A model generated the notes under the pieces. It was not told the DNA's origin. It searched no databases and was given only the letters and a program-made list of their open reading frames with translations. A DNA stretch of 64,000 nt from Misgurnus anguillicaudatus (lineage: Eukaryota; Chordata; Actinopteri; Cypriniformes; Cobitidae), in contig NC_073348.2 in assembly GCF_027580225.2 (NCBI RefSeq), forward strand, positions 23,442,001 to 23,506,000. The letters are read 5' to 3'. Position numbers and translations under genes: made by a program. Below, one piece after another: positions 1 through 11,299 of the stretch. Numbering within the stretch: the first letter of the stretch is position 1; each line of letters starts with the position of its first letter.

Positions 1-343
1 ATGAATTTAAAAGCCACCAAACACTTCCATGTTTTCCCTATTTTAAGACTGTTACATGAGTAGTTACACAAGTAAGTATGGTGGCACAAAAAACGTGGCA
101 ATTTGTTATCATCACCCCTGACTACTCCCCCTCTCGCTCAAACTTCTGTCAATATTACTGCACTCAAGTTTGAAGTGCTGCAAACTAAGTGCTCTTCCGC
201 CATACAATATAGTTCTCATGGTTCATCCGCTTAAAAAATCGCCATGTTTTATTTTGTGCCACCATACTTACTCATGTAACTACTCATGTAACAGTGTTTA
301 AATAGGGAAAACATGGAAGTGTTTGGTCGCTTCTAAATTCATC
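1..343. mobile_element. Fold-back MITE, left end cut by the window
   Basis: Bases 1-91 and 252-343 are near-perfect inverted copies of each other (the left arm starts atgaatttaaaagccacc and the right arm ends ggtcgcttctaaattcat). About 160 bp of non-palindromic sequence lies between them. The element probably continues left of base 1. No coding capacity. Confidence 0.75.
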
Positions 344-489
344 CCTGTTTGGATCCTAAGGAATGAATGGGGCTAGGCTAAATGCTAACACATTCATGAC
401 GCGCTGCACAAAGATTAAGTGTATGCATTGAAAAAGATAGGCATGTATTAATTATTCCAAATATAAAATATATTTTTTTAAAAATTCAA

Positions 490-655
490 GCAGATCTGGG
501 GCATCATTGACTTTCATAGTAGGAAAAATAATACTATTGAAGTGAATGGTGCCCCAGATATGTTTGGTTATTAACATTTAAAAAAAGTTATACAGAGGTT
601 TATACAGGTTTGAAACAACTTGAGGGTGAGTAAATAAAGACAAATCTTTCATTTA
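490..655. repeat. Fragment of the GATAGTTCACCC-type MITE family
   Basis: The stretch with tttatacaggtttgaaacaac followed by gagggtgagtaaat is the internal part of the family seen in fuller form at 11818-12226 and 30580-30827, here inverted relative to 30580. Both termini are lost. Confidence 0.5.
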
Positions 656-679
656 TATGTGAACCTTGCCATTAATTAC

Positions 680-930
680 ACATTTGAACAACTTACAATG
701 CATTCCAATTATACATTTTTATCAGTACGTGTGTTTCCTGTGACTCGACCCATGAACTTTGTGTTGCTAATGTGATAATGCTCTATCAACTGAGCTACAT
801 ACATTACGCATTTGGCACATGCTTTTATCCAAAGCGATTTAATGTAAAGTGCATTCCCTGGGTATCAAACCCGCAACCTTTGCAGTGCTAATGGAATGGT
901 CTGCCAATTACCCTACAGGAACACTACAAA
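680..930 (-). repeat. Two adjacent tRNA-derived SINE copies
   Basis: Read on the minus strand, 727-803 has a box-A-like TAGCTCAGTTGATAGAGCA and a decayed box B (GGGTCGAGTC). The second copy, 805-930, keeps the box-B part (gggtttgatacc) and the tail with cgctttggataaaagcatg. This is the common fish repeat made of a tRNA-like head and a 'ctttggataaaagcgtctgcc' tail. Both copies are too decayed to be functional tRNA genes. Confidence 0.6.
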
Positions 931-939
931 CGCCACCTC

Positions 940-1850
940 TCATGTTCCGTGTCTCTCCATTTTCTATTCTCTCTGAGAAAATGAAAAGTAGTGGAGACCC
1001 TTAAATGTGCGAGAGATGCACAGATGACAGCCCCGAGGCAGACGCCGGGGCCCAGGGGACGCAGCTCCACTGGCCTTCAACATCCATGCAGCCTTAATGC
1101 ACTCATTAAAAGCAAACTCTGTGAGGCTCCACAGGCACAACAAAACCGACGGTTCTCTTCACACGAAAACACTGCGGCGACCCCACCGCCGAGGATGAGG
1201 CACGCTTACGTATGTAAAAAAAATACTCCCAATAAGCATCAGCCGACATGGTCAATATATCAAAGAGGTCTAGAATAGTGTAAAAGAGGGCGTTTGCAAG
1301 ACTGGGAAAGAGGCTTTATATCTCACGGAGAGGAATAGATCAACTCTTCCCTCTGGAACAAACACATTAGTGCCCTGCAATCCTGTTCGTGTGTGTGCGT
1401 TTGTGAGGGATGAAGTGTGGGGGAAAAAGTGTGTGGTAAACTGAGTAGTTGACGGTGTGTGCGTGAAAGGCATAATTTGTGTGCAAAGGACCGGCAGCAT
1501 GTGTTTCAAAGGCATAGTGTGTACTGTAAGATATTAAACAGTTTTTAAGTGGAAATATTAGATGAAGAATGTCAACGTTTCAGTGGTGTGTATCTGTTAA
1601 TGTGTTTGTGGATTTTGTGTGATGCAGATGGTGTGCTTGAAAGATGCAGTGTGTGTGGCTTTACTCAGTGAGTTTGTGTAGGCTGGTGTGAAAACAGTTT
1701 TTACATGTATTACCCATTACTAAAGTTTCATTTCTTCTTATTTTCCTAATTAAAGAATAATATGTAATGATTAAATTAGATTTTGAAATAACAATACATT
1801 AGAGCTAGTTAAATCAATAGCAAAAGTAAAAATTACTTCTATTCTATTAA
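940..1850. other. Intronic sequence, no gene seen
   Basis: No repeat I recognise. Bases 1385-1690 are markedly rich in TGTG dinucleotides without forming a perfect microsatellite. Confidence 0.5.
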
Positions 1851-1922
1851 GGTGGCTGCTGGATGCAGATCATAATGGTCATATTCACACTGGCCTTAGT
1901 AGGATAATTATAACGATAAAAA

Positions 1923-2723
1923 TATAGACCCTTTTCGAGTAGACGTCACAGTTACGTCACTGCAAGCTGAGCGCGCAATGCTGCAGAAAAACAGTGGAAA
2001 TGCATTAGACACGAGTGAAGTGAGCAAGATAACTCACTAGAAAATGTCTTGTTGTGCTGTTGAGTGTCAGAATAGGAATGCCAAAAAAAGATGGCCTTCA
2101 TTTTTATAGAATACCATTGTCAAAGACACCATTTATAGATAAACGTAGGTGTTTATGCTTGCAAAAAGCCCTTTAAACGGACAGACTGGAGAGATGAAAT
2201 CATCTGGAAATCTATTAATAATTTGAATAGAAAATATGTATAGAAGATGTCCGGTGTTCTGTCGAAGTCTGTTCCCTCTATGTGTTTCTTATAGCGTTTT
2301 TATCACATTACATAGGCTATAAATATAAGGAAGAAATAATAAAACAGTAATGAAAAAATGATGAAATATTTAATAAATAGTATTATATAGAAACCTTGAT
2401 TGTATTGCTTTTATATGTATTTTAGCGATTAACACTGTAAAAATTATTGATTTACCAATAAAGAGCAATATACATTACATACATGCAAATCAGTAGCCAA
2501 GCCATTTAAACTTTTTATTTATCTAACAAATAAACGTAACGTGATTAAAACGCTATACATTACACTAAATGGAAACATAGGGGAATCAAACTTCGACAGA
2601 ACACCAGATCCATAACAATCACGGTTTAATGCTAAAACACTTCACACCGCTACTGTAAGCTGTCACTTTCTGCAACCAGTTTGGCTCCGCCCCCACAAAA
2701 ACGTCAAACACAAAATGGTCTAT
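1923..2723. mobile_element. Non-autonomous DNA transposon with a degraded THAP domain
   Basis: The termini are imperfect inverted repeats: left atagacccttttcgagtagacgt, right (reverse-complemented) atagaccattttgtgtttgacgt. Inside, 2252-2312 and about 2540-2612 form a second inverted pair sharing tggtgttctgtcgaagt. A THAP-like reading frame begins at 2044. THAP domains are typical of Kolobok, P and ISL2EU transposases. I could not define the target duplication, so the superfamily is open. Confidence 0.55.
2044..2225 (+). pseudogene. Fossil THAP zinc-finger (transposase N-terminus)
   Basis: ATG at 2044 opens with MSCCAVECQNRN, matching the start of a THAP C2CH zinc finger (two early cysteines then an NR pair), and stops after 21 residues at 2107-2109. 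A second frame continues with FYRIPLSKTPF and RRCLCLQKAL. A third continues with KRTDWRDEI, including the conserved tryptophan region. At least two frameshifts and one stop make it non-functional. The C-terminal Cys-x2-His of the finger is not seen. Length and order fit a first THAP exon. It is a transposon relic, not a host THAP gene. Confidence 0.6.
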
Positions 2724-3305
2724 TAGCGCCAATATCATAACTATAACTTTATGCTAATTCGCTTATGTGCGCAGCACTCGCGCAAAGCACTTGCCTTTAA
2801 TGGTATTAACTAATACTGGATATTTCTTGTAATAAAAACTTTTGCTATTGTTTGCATGTCACTGAATATGTAAATATGCTGTTCTTGTTGCATTTACACA
2901 GCGGGTTACCAGCAGATGTCTTTAACATGCTGCGTTTCGCGAAACCCTAAATAGTGAATCTAGTAGTTTGTGTAATAATATCTTACCCTTTGGCTTAGTC
3001 AGTGTGGGAGGAAAAAAGCATTACGTAGTGAAATTCACAGCAACTGCATCATCGCTGGTTACATGAGGTTATTTTATCTTATGGAATGCATAAAATTGCA
3101 ATGAGCTTCTCCAATAGCAAAATGGATTTGATTGGCTGTGAATGGATTATCATTTATCAGTTGGGAAAAACGCCTAGAAAGTGATCCCAACGATATCGTT
3201 CATTGTATCTTTATCGTTATAGGTAATATATATAATATAAAACAATTTTCAAAACTATATTTTTTTAACGTTTTCGTTATCGTTATAATGTGAACGCCCC
3301 TTAAA

Positions 3306-3650
3306 GGGCCACTGTGTAGAGTTATAACTGCATCTAGCGGGAAGATTATGAATTGCAACCAACGGCTCAAACACTTTCGAAATGCATAGTGATGCTACGG
3401 TAGCCAAAAATATAATCGTCTGAGAAAACGAAAGGGACAAAACTCGCTCTGTAGAACAGTTTGTCTGTTTAGGGCTATTGTGGAAACATGACGGCGACTT
3501 CCGTGTAAGGAGACCCACGGTGTACGTAGATAAAGCGGATCATTCTAAGGTAATAAAACAATACAGTTCATTATGTAAGGTCTTTATACATTACTAATTG
3601 TATAGTTATGTGTATTATATTGCTTCTTTGTCAAGAAATCCTTCAAAGAG
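3306..3650. repeat. Dispersed repeat containing the 'cattctaaggtaataaaa' segment
   Basis: Bases 3542-3640 match the two halves that flank the insertion at 7459-8905 (7428-7458 and 8906-8990). This copy therefore supplies the uninterrupted empty site, reading cagttcattatgtaagg. Sequence 3306-3541 belongs to a frequent fish repeat by recall only. Confidence 0.6.
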
Positions 3651-6290
3651 TTACATAATGCACATTTAAGACACGTGTGAAAGTTGCATTTGTAACTATA
3701 GCAACAGTAGGCTTTCAAGGCTGCTGTCCATGCTACCAGTTGTCATATTAAGTTTAAACGGCATTAAAAGGTTGGCATCCAACCCCCCTTCCCATACAGC
3801 CAAGCTGACCCCTCCACATCTGTTTGTGTCGGACGGCATTTTGTTTTCCCACCATCCAAGATTTCACCCCTAATCACAGCAACGTAGCCTGAACGGAAGA
3901 CCAAAGGAAAACAAGAAAAAGATGAAAGAGCACAAAAGGTAAACTGTGCGCTATCGGCACTTTCCGTGACCGCTTTAGCATACAGAACTTGCCCGTCGTT
4001 CATTTTTAAGACACATGTGAGGTGTGGGTTTGCAGCGTTCTTGCATCAGAGAACCAGTGGGATGACTGGTCTCGTGGATCGGTGGCAGCCTTTCACTGTA
4101 TGATCTTCGGCCCAGGGGTAGTGGGGAGGGGAAATGGGCATGTTGCTTTTCCTGGGATTTTACAGAACCGCTTTCGTTTGATCCGGCGTGCACGCTTTCG
4201 AACGCACCCTGTCTTTTGCCCTCCATCCTTCTCTCTGATCCTTCTGTCCATGAATCTTGCTGCACATGCCTTCTTTATTCTTCCACTCCCTCCCTTCCTA
4301 CTTTCTCTCCAAAGTACCACTTTCTCACTCATTTTCATTTGTCCTCCTTACTTCTTTCTTTCTGTACCTGCTGCTTCCGAGTGCACCGCTGTGCTCTAAT
4401 CAGCTGAAAATTACAGTCCAGTTCACGGAAAACAAAAAGAATCTGTCTGACTTCACGATTGTCCACGGTTTTAATCAAATGTGCAAAACGCTCGTATAAT
4501 TACAAGAATCTATTATCAAAAATCAGGTGCCCCGTGGTTAACCGTGAAAAACACAATGAAGTCTGCATTTCTGTAATAATTTGTGGCAGCCGTCTTGACA
4601 CAGCTTGTTTTTGCCTGGCAAGCAGAGGGTTATTATCAGACACAGAAACTCCTCTAACAAGCTGGCTCTGCTGAGTACATCATGTTCCTCTCCAGAGAAA
4701 CTATGAAAGACAAAGAAAATGAGAGAAATCAACCGCGAAAATGACACAAAATAAGACACAACTCACCTCGGAATCATTCACGTAATGGCAAAGACATCCT
4801 GGGAATGATACATATTTAAGAAGTAATGATGGCAAATGTTTTAGGTGCTGAAGCACCGTGGACCTGTTATTCAGAGTTGTTTCAGTGATATGTACATTTC
4901 TGGTGCTGCTTAAAAAGGAATGTTGCAGGGGAATAACAAAAAACGTTTACATTTGGGGCAAAACGACACCAAAACAGCATGTCAATCAAACAAACATGAC
5001 CATCATTACTATTCTTTCTAAAGTTCTCACGTAAGAAAGTTTTCATGGAAGATTTGATTTATTATTGAACACAGCCGTACTTGTGTGCACTGCTTCTCAG
5101 GGAGTTTAGGGTTGTTTTGGTCTAAAAAACCTCCCTTATCCTCCTTAGTGTCCTGCTTGTTCTGGCAAGCCTTTTTATTTGAGAACATAGAATCGATGGA
5201 CATTCTTAAAGAAGGCTTTAAGATGGCCCATGATGTGAGAAGAAAGCTAAGCCTGAACTTGCCCAGGAGTAAAACAGGGGGTTAGTAGTGCGGCTATCCT
5301 GATCAACTGATTAGCCACTCGCTTGTGCCAGGTCCTCCCGATGGGCTGCAATTTTTGGGCTAGGGATCATTTTTCTCTTGGCGCCAGATTGGCGTTGCTA
5401 GGCCATGGCACATTCTGGGTTTTATAATGGTGATTGCTGGCGATGCATGGTCGTATCTGGCGTAAGTGCAACATAGTTTGGCGCTATCAGTTTGCGGTTG
5501 GATTATGGGGTTACAATTAAAGTCTGGCTCGCTGGTGCATGACTGTATAATCACGAAGCTTTAGAGCATGGAACAAATGGTTTGTATCTGCATCTATGAC
5601 GAGAAAGGGAATGCGGGTGTGTCTGACTGCAGACTGTGTGACTGCATGGATGCCGTTGCCTTTGGCTGGCTGGTGAAGATGGAAAGCGGCCGCAGTGGAT
5701 TTGCTCCTCTCAGCACTACTGAAAATAAGGAAGTACATGTCAGAGCCACACAGCTCGGCTCCCTCCAGTGCTATCCATCATGGCAGGCCAGTTCAGTAGT
5801 TAAAGAGTGCTTCACTAACTCATGCTGGCAACCGTCGTGTATATGTGTGTCCTGCATGTGTATGAAATGGAGGTTTGAGCCCCAGGGCCTTTTTTTGCCT
5901 GTATGAGCAGCCCAACTGGGGTGGAAGTGGATTTGTGTGCGAGCCAGTTGTCTCTCAAGAGTGCCCTTTGCGCTACCTGGTCTTTTGTGCGGTGCTGAGG
6001 TGATTTGTGTTTTTTGGTGGCACCTTAACCCATCCTTGATCATCTAACTTGCTCCCAGTGTGTGGCCTCCTAAATGAGACTGTAGAACTGCTGCATGAGG
6101 GCTTAATTATTATGATAAAATACAACATAACTGTTGACTATTTTTTTAGTTATTTGTCTTCCAAAAATGACCCCCTGGGTCGTTTATGTAAGAAGCATAT
6201 TATGGCCCATGGTTATGTTTTAAAGTCTCGCTGGAGTAAAAACCTCAGTGTTGTGTTGTGTGTGTCTTCACGAAATAACTGTAACAAGAA
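3650..6290. other. Intronic sequence, no gene seen
   Basis: No clear repeat. Bases 4200-4380 form a long pyrimidine-rich tract on the plus strand, which produces overlapping spurious frames. The frames at 5085-5285 and 5568-5906 resemble no protein I know and show no splice context. Confidence 0.5.
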
Positions 6291-7236
6291 ATGCTGTAAC
6301 ATGGCTGCAGCAGGCGTAGTGATATTACGCAGCGCCTGACTATAAGTCACTTTGGTAACTTTCAATAGCAGGGGAGTATTTTCGGGGACTGCGTAATATC
6401 ATTACGCATAGCTGCATCCATGGTACAGCAGCAAAGTCCTTGATTATTACGCCGGAATGAGAGTATAGTATATTGGCCTAGAAAATAGCAACTTTTAATT
6501 TTCCGTCGGTCTTAGTACATGATGTAACTACAGAAGAGTTAAGTTTTAAATAGGAAAAATATTGAAACTCATATTTTGGAGTGCAATGCTAATGGTCTAA
6601 TCAGACTCAATGGATTATGCTAAGCTATGCTAAGAGTGGTACCGACAGACCCAGAGATTGGCGGAATGGATTCCAAAACGGTAAACATCTAATGTTTAAC
6701 TTGGGTGTGCCTCATAAGTCTTGAAAAGTGAAGCCGCTGGCTCTTTGATCGCCCCCTGGTGGCTGGCTGCAGTACAAGTCATAAACCCCGCCCTCTCAAA
6801 CGAATGGGACTCGGCTTTAAATTAAAAAATTATTTACACTTCCAATAAAAGTTTCTGAAAGATAGTTTTGGTCTTTTGAGGTAGTTGTTATCACGCTGAT
6901 ATATGTTCAATTGTTCATTATGTCATTTGTTTCTATAAAACAGGATGTGTAGTTATGATTGGCGTGGTTGAATTTGTCGCACGAGCGTTTGGGAGAAAGT
7001 TTGATATCGCGGCTCCGCCTCTGACGCCACGGACGATTCCTTCTGCGCTTGCTTTGGCTCCAAACTGACATTTTTACGTAACATGGCGGTGACCATGGTC
7101 GGACATTTTTGGCTTCAATTCATTACAATAGAGGGAGGCGACGTCACGTCGTCCATCTTTTTTTACAGTCTATGGTTTAACTCTAGGGGAGCTCTAAAAT
7201 GAGCATATTTTCAAAAAAAAGTAGAGTGTTCCTTTA
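6290..7236. mobile_element. Dispersed repeat interrupted at 6702-7174
   Basis: The left part runs from the ggcgtagtgatattacgcagcg segment through gctaagctatgctaagagtgg and ggattccaaaacgg to 6701. The right part resumes at 7183 with ctaggggagctctaaaatgagc and ends gtagagtgttccttta. By recall these are one continuous common zebrafish repeat. Confidence 0.65.
6702..7174. mobile_element. 473-bp insertion with 8-bp target duplication GTTTAACT
   Basis: GTTTAACT is found at 6694-6701 and 7175-7182 directly flanking this segment, and removing one copy restores the host repeat. The insert starts tgggtgtgcctcataag and ends ttttacagtctatg, the latter being a terminal motif of a common zebrafish repeat. 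Terminal inverted repeats are not obvious, so the class is not settled; an 8-bp duplication suits hAT. Confidence 0.7.
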
Positions 7237-7458
7237 AAGTTGAAACCAGTCACTTCAGCTTCACCCACTTCCTGCCTCTTTACCCATTTTCGGTTATCCG
7301 CGAGTGATGTGCAGTGACGTGATTTCAAGATGGCGACGGCAGACCCCGCCAACTATTGGCTTCAAAAAAGCTCTTTACAAACCTATTGGTGATGTTTCGG
7401 ACACTACGCCCATTTTTTTTACACTCTCATTCTAAGGTAATAAAAACAATATAGTTAA

Positions 7459-8905
7459 CTAGAAAATGCATTTCCGGAGGAACTGCAAAAGTGTGCTTGC
7501 TCTGGTGCCGCAGATTTAGTTTGTGCATCCTCATATTGGAGTCCCAAGTTCATGTACGAAGTTTGGTTTCAATACGTGAAAGCGTTCTTGAGATATAAAC
7601 TACTTCCTGTTTGGCGGCGTAAAATTTTGGAAAAAATTTTTTTTCTTTTGATGTTGTTCATCCTCACATTGGAGACCCAAATTATTGTACAAAGTTTGGT
7701 TTCAATACTTGAAAGCATTCATGAGATATAAACTACTTCCTGTTTGGCGGCGTAAAATTTTAGAAAAAAAATTTCTTTTGATGTTGTGCATCCTCACATT
7801 GGAGACCCAAATTCATTTACAAAGTTTGGTTTTAATATATGAAAGCGTTCCTGAGATATAAACTATATCCTGTTTGGCGGCGTAAAATTTTTATAAAAAA
7901 AAATGTTCTTTTGATGTTGTGCATCCTCACATTGGAGACCCAAATTCATGCACAAAGTTTGGTTTCAATACGTGAAAGCGTTCCTGAGATATAAACTACT
8001 TCCTGTTTGGCGGCGTAAAATTTTAGAAAAAATTGTTCTTTTGATGTTGTGCATCCTCACATTGGAAACCCAAATTCATGTACAAAGTTTGGTTTCAATA
8101 TGTGAAAGCGTTCCTGAGATATAAACTACTTCCTGTTTGGCGGCGTAAAATTTTAGAAAAAAAAATGTTCTTTTCATGTTGTGCATCCTCACATTGGAAA
8201 CCCAAATTCATGTACAAAGTTTGGTTTCAATACATGAAACCGTTCCTGAGATATAAACTACTTCCTGTTTGGCGGCGTAAAATTTTAGAAAAAAAAAATG
8301 TTATTTTCATGTTGTGCATCCTCACATTGGAAACCCAAATTCATGTACAAAGTTTGGTTTCAATACATGAAAGCGTTCCTGAGATATAAACTACTTCCTG
8401 TTTGGCGGCGTAAAATTTTAGAATTTTTTTTTCTTTTGATGTTGTGCATCCTCACATTTGAGACCCAAATTCATGTACAAAGTTTAGTTTCAATACGTGA
8501 AAGCGTTCCTAAGATATAAACTACTTCCTGTTTTGGCGGCGTCGACGCACATTTAGTTTGAGCTGTGACGGGCAACCGCTTCCGAAAATCAAAAATCCTT
8601 CTAGTAACTTTTGTGGGGCTTGGTCCAAGGATCGTGTACGTGGATTTTCGTGAAGTTTGGACAAAATTTGTGACCTGTGAAACTTTTTTAAGGTTTTGTG
8701 TTCTATCCAATATGGCGGAAGAACGACATCGATCTGTGACCTTATCTTCTCAAGCAACTTACACCGGTACTGCCTGAACATTTTAAATTTTGAACGGTGT
8801 CTCTGTGTCAAACGGTCTAATCGCTAGAGCTGGCCAAAAAAATCTACCCGGGAAAAATAATAATAAAACTTAAGAAGAACAATAAGTGTGCTTTTGCAAG
8901 CACAC
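7459..8905. mobile_element. Helentron-like (HINE-type) non-autonomous element with an internal minisatellite
   Basis: The insert splits a copy of the repeat at 3542-3640; TTAA stands at both junctions (7455-7458, 8906-8909). The right end is a strong hairpin, aagtgtgctt-ttgc-aagcacactt. Its outer stem gtgtgcttgc (minus strand) recurs inverted 32 bp inside the left end (7491-7500). A subterminal inverted repeat, a 3' terminal hairpin and an internal tandem array are the described hallmarks of Helentron-derived elements. No Rep/helicase coding sequence is present. A TTAA-duplicating cut-and-paste element is the alternative reading. Confidence 0.55.
7526..8545. repeat. Tandem array of about 8 units of 130-133 bp
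   Basis: Units start at the catcctca motif at 7526, 7659, 7789, 7922, 8052, 8184, 8317 and 8447. Each contains caaagtttggtttcaatac, gagatataaactacttcctg and ggcggcgtaaaatttt. Length variation comes from the A/T homopolymer run. Frames across it (for example 8078-8389) are by-products of the repeat, not genes. Confidence 0.93.
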
Positions 8906-8909
8906 TTAA

Positions 8910-10000
8910 TTATGTTAGGTCTTTATACGCCACTGATAATATAGTTATGTATATTTTATTGCATTTCTGTCAAGAGATCCTTTTAAAAGTCCACACTGAA
9001 CCTTTAACGCACATTTAAACCATATACTATCGCAATTAAAAAACTAATTTTGTGTGAGGCAACTGCATGCTAAAGTTTCAAGCCTCACTGAAAGCTGTTT
9101 CACAATTACCTAAATTACTGCTATATATAGTTTAGAAGTAAGACAAAGCAGAACATAAACATTCGACAATCAAGAAAATATGAAATTACAAAGAGAAACA
9201 ACAAACAGCAGTGTCACACCACTACAATGCTTTCATCCAATTATAATAAATCAAGCTGCCACTGCAAGTTTACAGTGTCATGCGACTGTATGACCGTGCA
9301 GTTGAGCGTGAACTTGTTTACTGTCACTGTGCAGAATTCTGCACTCTCGGTTATCATTACCAATAAGCCTACAGACTAATTTACTGTAAATGCTTTTGCA
9401 TTCATCTATATTACAAACATATCTGTGCTTGGCTGGAAAAGAATGAAATGAAATAACATTTTTAGGCAATGGGTGAAGAGGCTGTAGTCGCCCCAGTGAT
9501 GATGATTTGCTAATGGCTGCAGCTATAATTGTAATCTCAATTTTTTATATTAATTACGCAGCCTCAGCTCAGAGATGAGCTAGCAGAGATGTTGTTCTCT
9601 CCGTTTTGAGCTAATCTTCAGTCCGGTTTCGCTTCATCATGTCTCATCAGCCTGTGTTTTCCAACGTCAGTCAGCCACATACAGTACAGACAAGGCGGCG
9701 TATTTTTATTTGGCGTGTTTTCAAATGATCCCCATATCTCTATAATGTCTAACAGTTCCATCCTCCCTTTTAACTCCAGTTTATAATGTTGACTTTCATA
9801 CCTTCTGTGTCATTTATTGGTTTATGTTGTGCTATATGTATTGTAATTGTCTCCATCTGTCAGACCATCAAAGGTGTTTATTGTGTAAGCAATTCACATA
9901 GCAGTATAACAGCTTTTTCCTCTGATTTGCATGCAGGCACCCTCACACTCAAACAAGAGATCCCTCGAATCAACTGCTCACAAAAAGAATATTAAATCTA
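8910..10000. other. Intronic sequence, no gene seen
   Basis: Bases 8910-8990 complete the split repeat host. Beyond that I recognise nothing. Confidence 0.5.
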
Positions 10001-10173
10001 TTAACCCTCTTGTTATGTTCAAATTTTAGCAAGACTTTTATTGTTTTGGGTCAAATTGGCCCCAAATAGTTTAGTATATGCTAAATAACTTTAACTTTTA
10101 AATTTTTTATATACATAAATTGTTTATTTAATAGATTAATCTCTATAAAAACGTATATTTTCTAGCACATTAA

Positions 10174-10689
10174 CTCATTCCCCGACAGACATTTTTTGAA
10201 AAGTTGCTCGCCATCATTTTTTGTGATTTTCACAAAAGTTTCACAAAATGCTTTCCAGGAAATTTTTCTTCTAAAAATATTTAAACATACAAATATATCA
10301 AATGAAAGAACAGACCCTCTGCTTTCAAACAAACAATAAACAAATAAAACAAGAAAAAAAATTCATCATATCTACTTTTTTTATCTGCTTATAAACTCTT
10401 AAATATGAGTATTTTTCTTTAAAAATATTTTTTTAGCAAAAAGCTGAAATAATTGCATTTTTGTGAAGGAATTTTGTTAGAGGCTAGATTCAAAATGATT
10501 ATTAAAAACATATACAGAGTTTTAAATTAGTAAATAATGTTTTAGCTTAAGTTTTTTCATAAATTAAGTATCGCAGTATTGCAGATTAACATCAGGAACA
10601 AGTATTGCAAATTCATCAGGAACAAGTTTTTCAATGCAAAAATGTTTTCTCTTAATTGACGTAATAATTTGTCAATGGCGCGGAAAGAG
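10174..10689 (-). mobile_element. TTAA-flanked CTCTTTCCCCGCC repeat, copy 1 of a tandem pair
   Basis: TTAA at 10170-10173 and 10690-10693. The terminus reads ctcattccccg and the other end ggcgcggaaagag. Internal landmarks gaacagaccctctgctttca and cttaattgacg match, inverted, the copies at 33900-34375 and 47716-49375. Confidence 0.75.
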
Positions 10690-10698
10690 TTAATTTAA

Positions 10699-11191
10699 TG
10701 GAAAGTTGCCCACCAGAATTTTTTGTGATTTTCACAAAAGTTTCAGAAAATGCCTTCCAGGAAAATTTTCTTCTAAAAATATATAAACATACGAATATAT
10801 AAAATGAAAGAACAGACCCTCTGCTTTCAAACAAACAATAAAAATAAAATAAAAACAGGAAAAAAACTTTCATCCTTTCTATATTTTTTCTCTGCATAAA
10901 CTCTTAAATATGGGTATTTTTTCTTTAAAAATAAAATTTTATGAGCAAAAAGCTGAAATAATTGCATTTTTGTGAAGGAATTTGGCTAGACATCAGATTC
11001 AGAACGATTATCAAAACATATACAGAGATTAAAATTAGTAAATAATGTTTTTGCTTCAGTTTTTCATAAATTTGGTAAGTGCGGATAATTGCAGTTGCAG
11101 ATTAACATAAAAATTCATCATGAACAAGTTTTTTTTAATGCAAATGTTTTCTCTTAATTGACGAGATAACTCGTCAATGGCGGGGAAAGAT
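10699..11191 (-). mobile_element. TTAA-flanked CTCTTTCCCCGCC repeat, copy 2 of a tandem pair
   Basis: Same orientation and landmarks as the copy just upstream (gaacagaccctctgctttca, ttgacgagataactcgtcaa, ggcggggaaaga), with TTAA at 10695-10698 and 11192-11195. Its left terminus is shortened by about 20 bp. Only about 9 bp separates the two copies. Confidence 0.75.
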
Positions 11192-11299
11192 TTAATTTAG
11201 TGTATATTTAGTAAAAAAAGTAGTACTGAAAATAATATATAATATTTATTTTATTTGAGAACAGTTTCACCTGTTTGTCACATATTAATAGTAAAAAAC

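Larger units (their letters stand above)
1850..3305. mobile_element. Host MITE with 'ttcacac...ataacgata' ends, interrupted by the THAP-bearing element
   Basis: The left part (about 1850-1922, with attcacactgg and attataacgataaaa) and the right part (about 2724-3305, ending cgttatcgttataatgtgaacgcccc) have matching inverted ends around ttcaca and ataacgata. The right part also carries gtgatcccaacgatatcgtt, which I recall from a frequent zebrafish MITE. The interruption at 1923-2723 is annotated separately. Confidence 0.5.

Noticed and set aside
727..803. Possible tRNA gene on the minus strand
   Set aside because: Box A is good but box B is mutated, and the sequence lies in a SINE-like context with the usual SINE tail words nearby. 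It is treated as a tRNA-derived repeat.
4022..4399. 125-codon plus-strand frame with hydrophobic C-terminal half
   Set aside because: It comes from a pyrimidine-rich tract. Two other frames on the plus strand and two on the minus strand are also open there, and no family resemblance or splice context was seen.
8078..8519. Overlapping frames with repeated 'YKLLPVWRRKILE' peptides
   Set aside because: They arise from the 130-133-bp array. Unit length is mostly not a multiple of three, so the peptide only recurs where homopolymer length happens to keep frame. No start, splice or codon signal.
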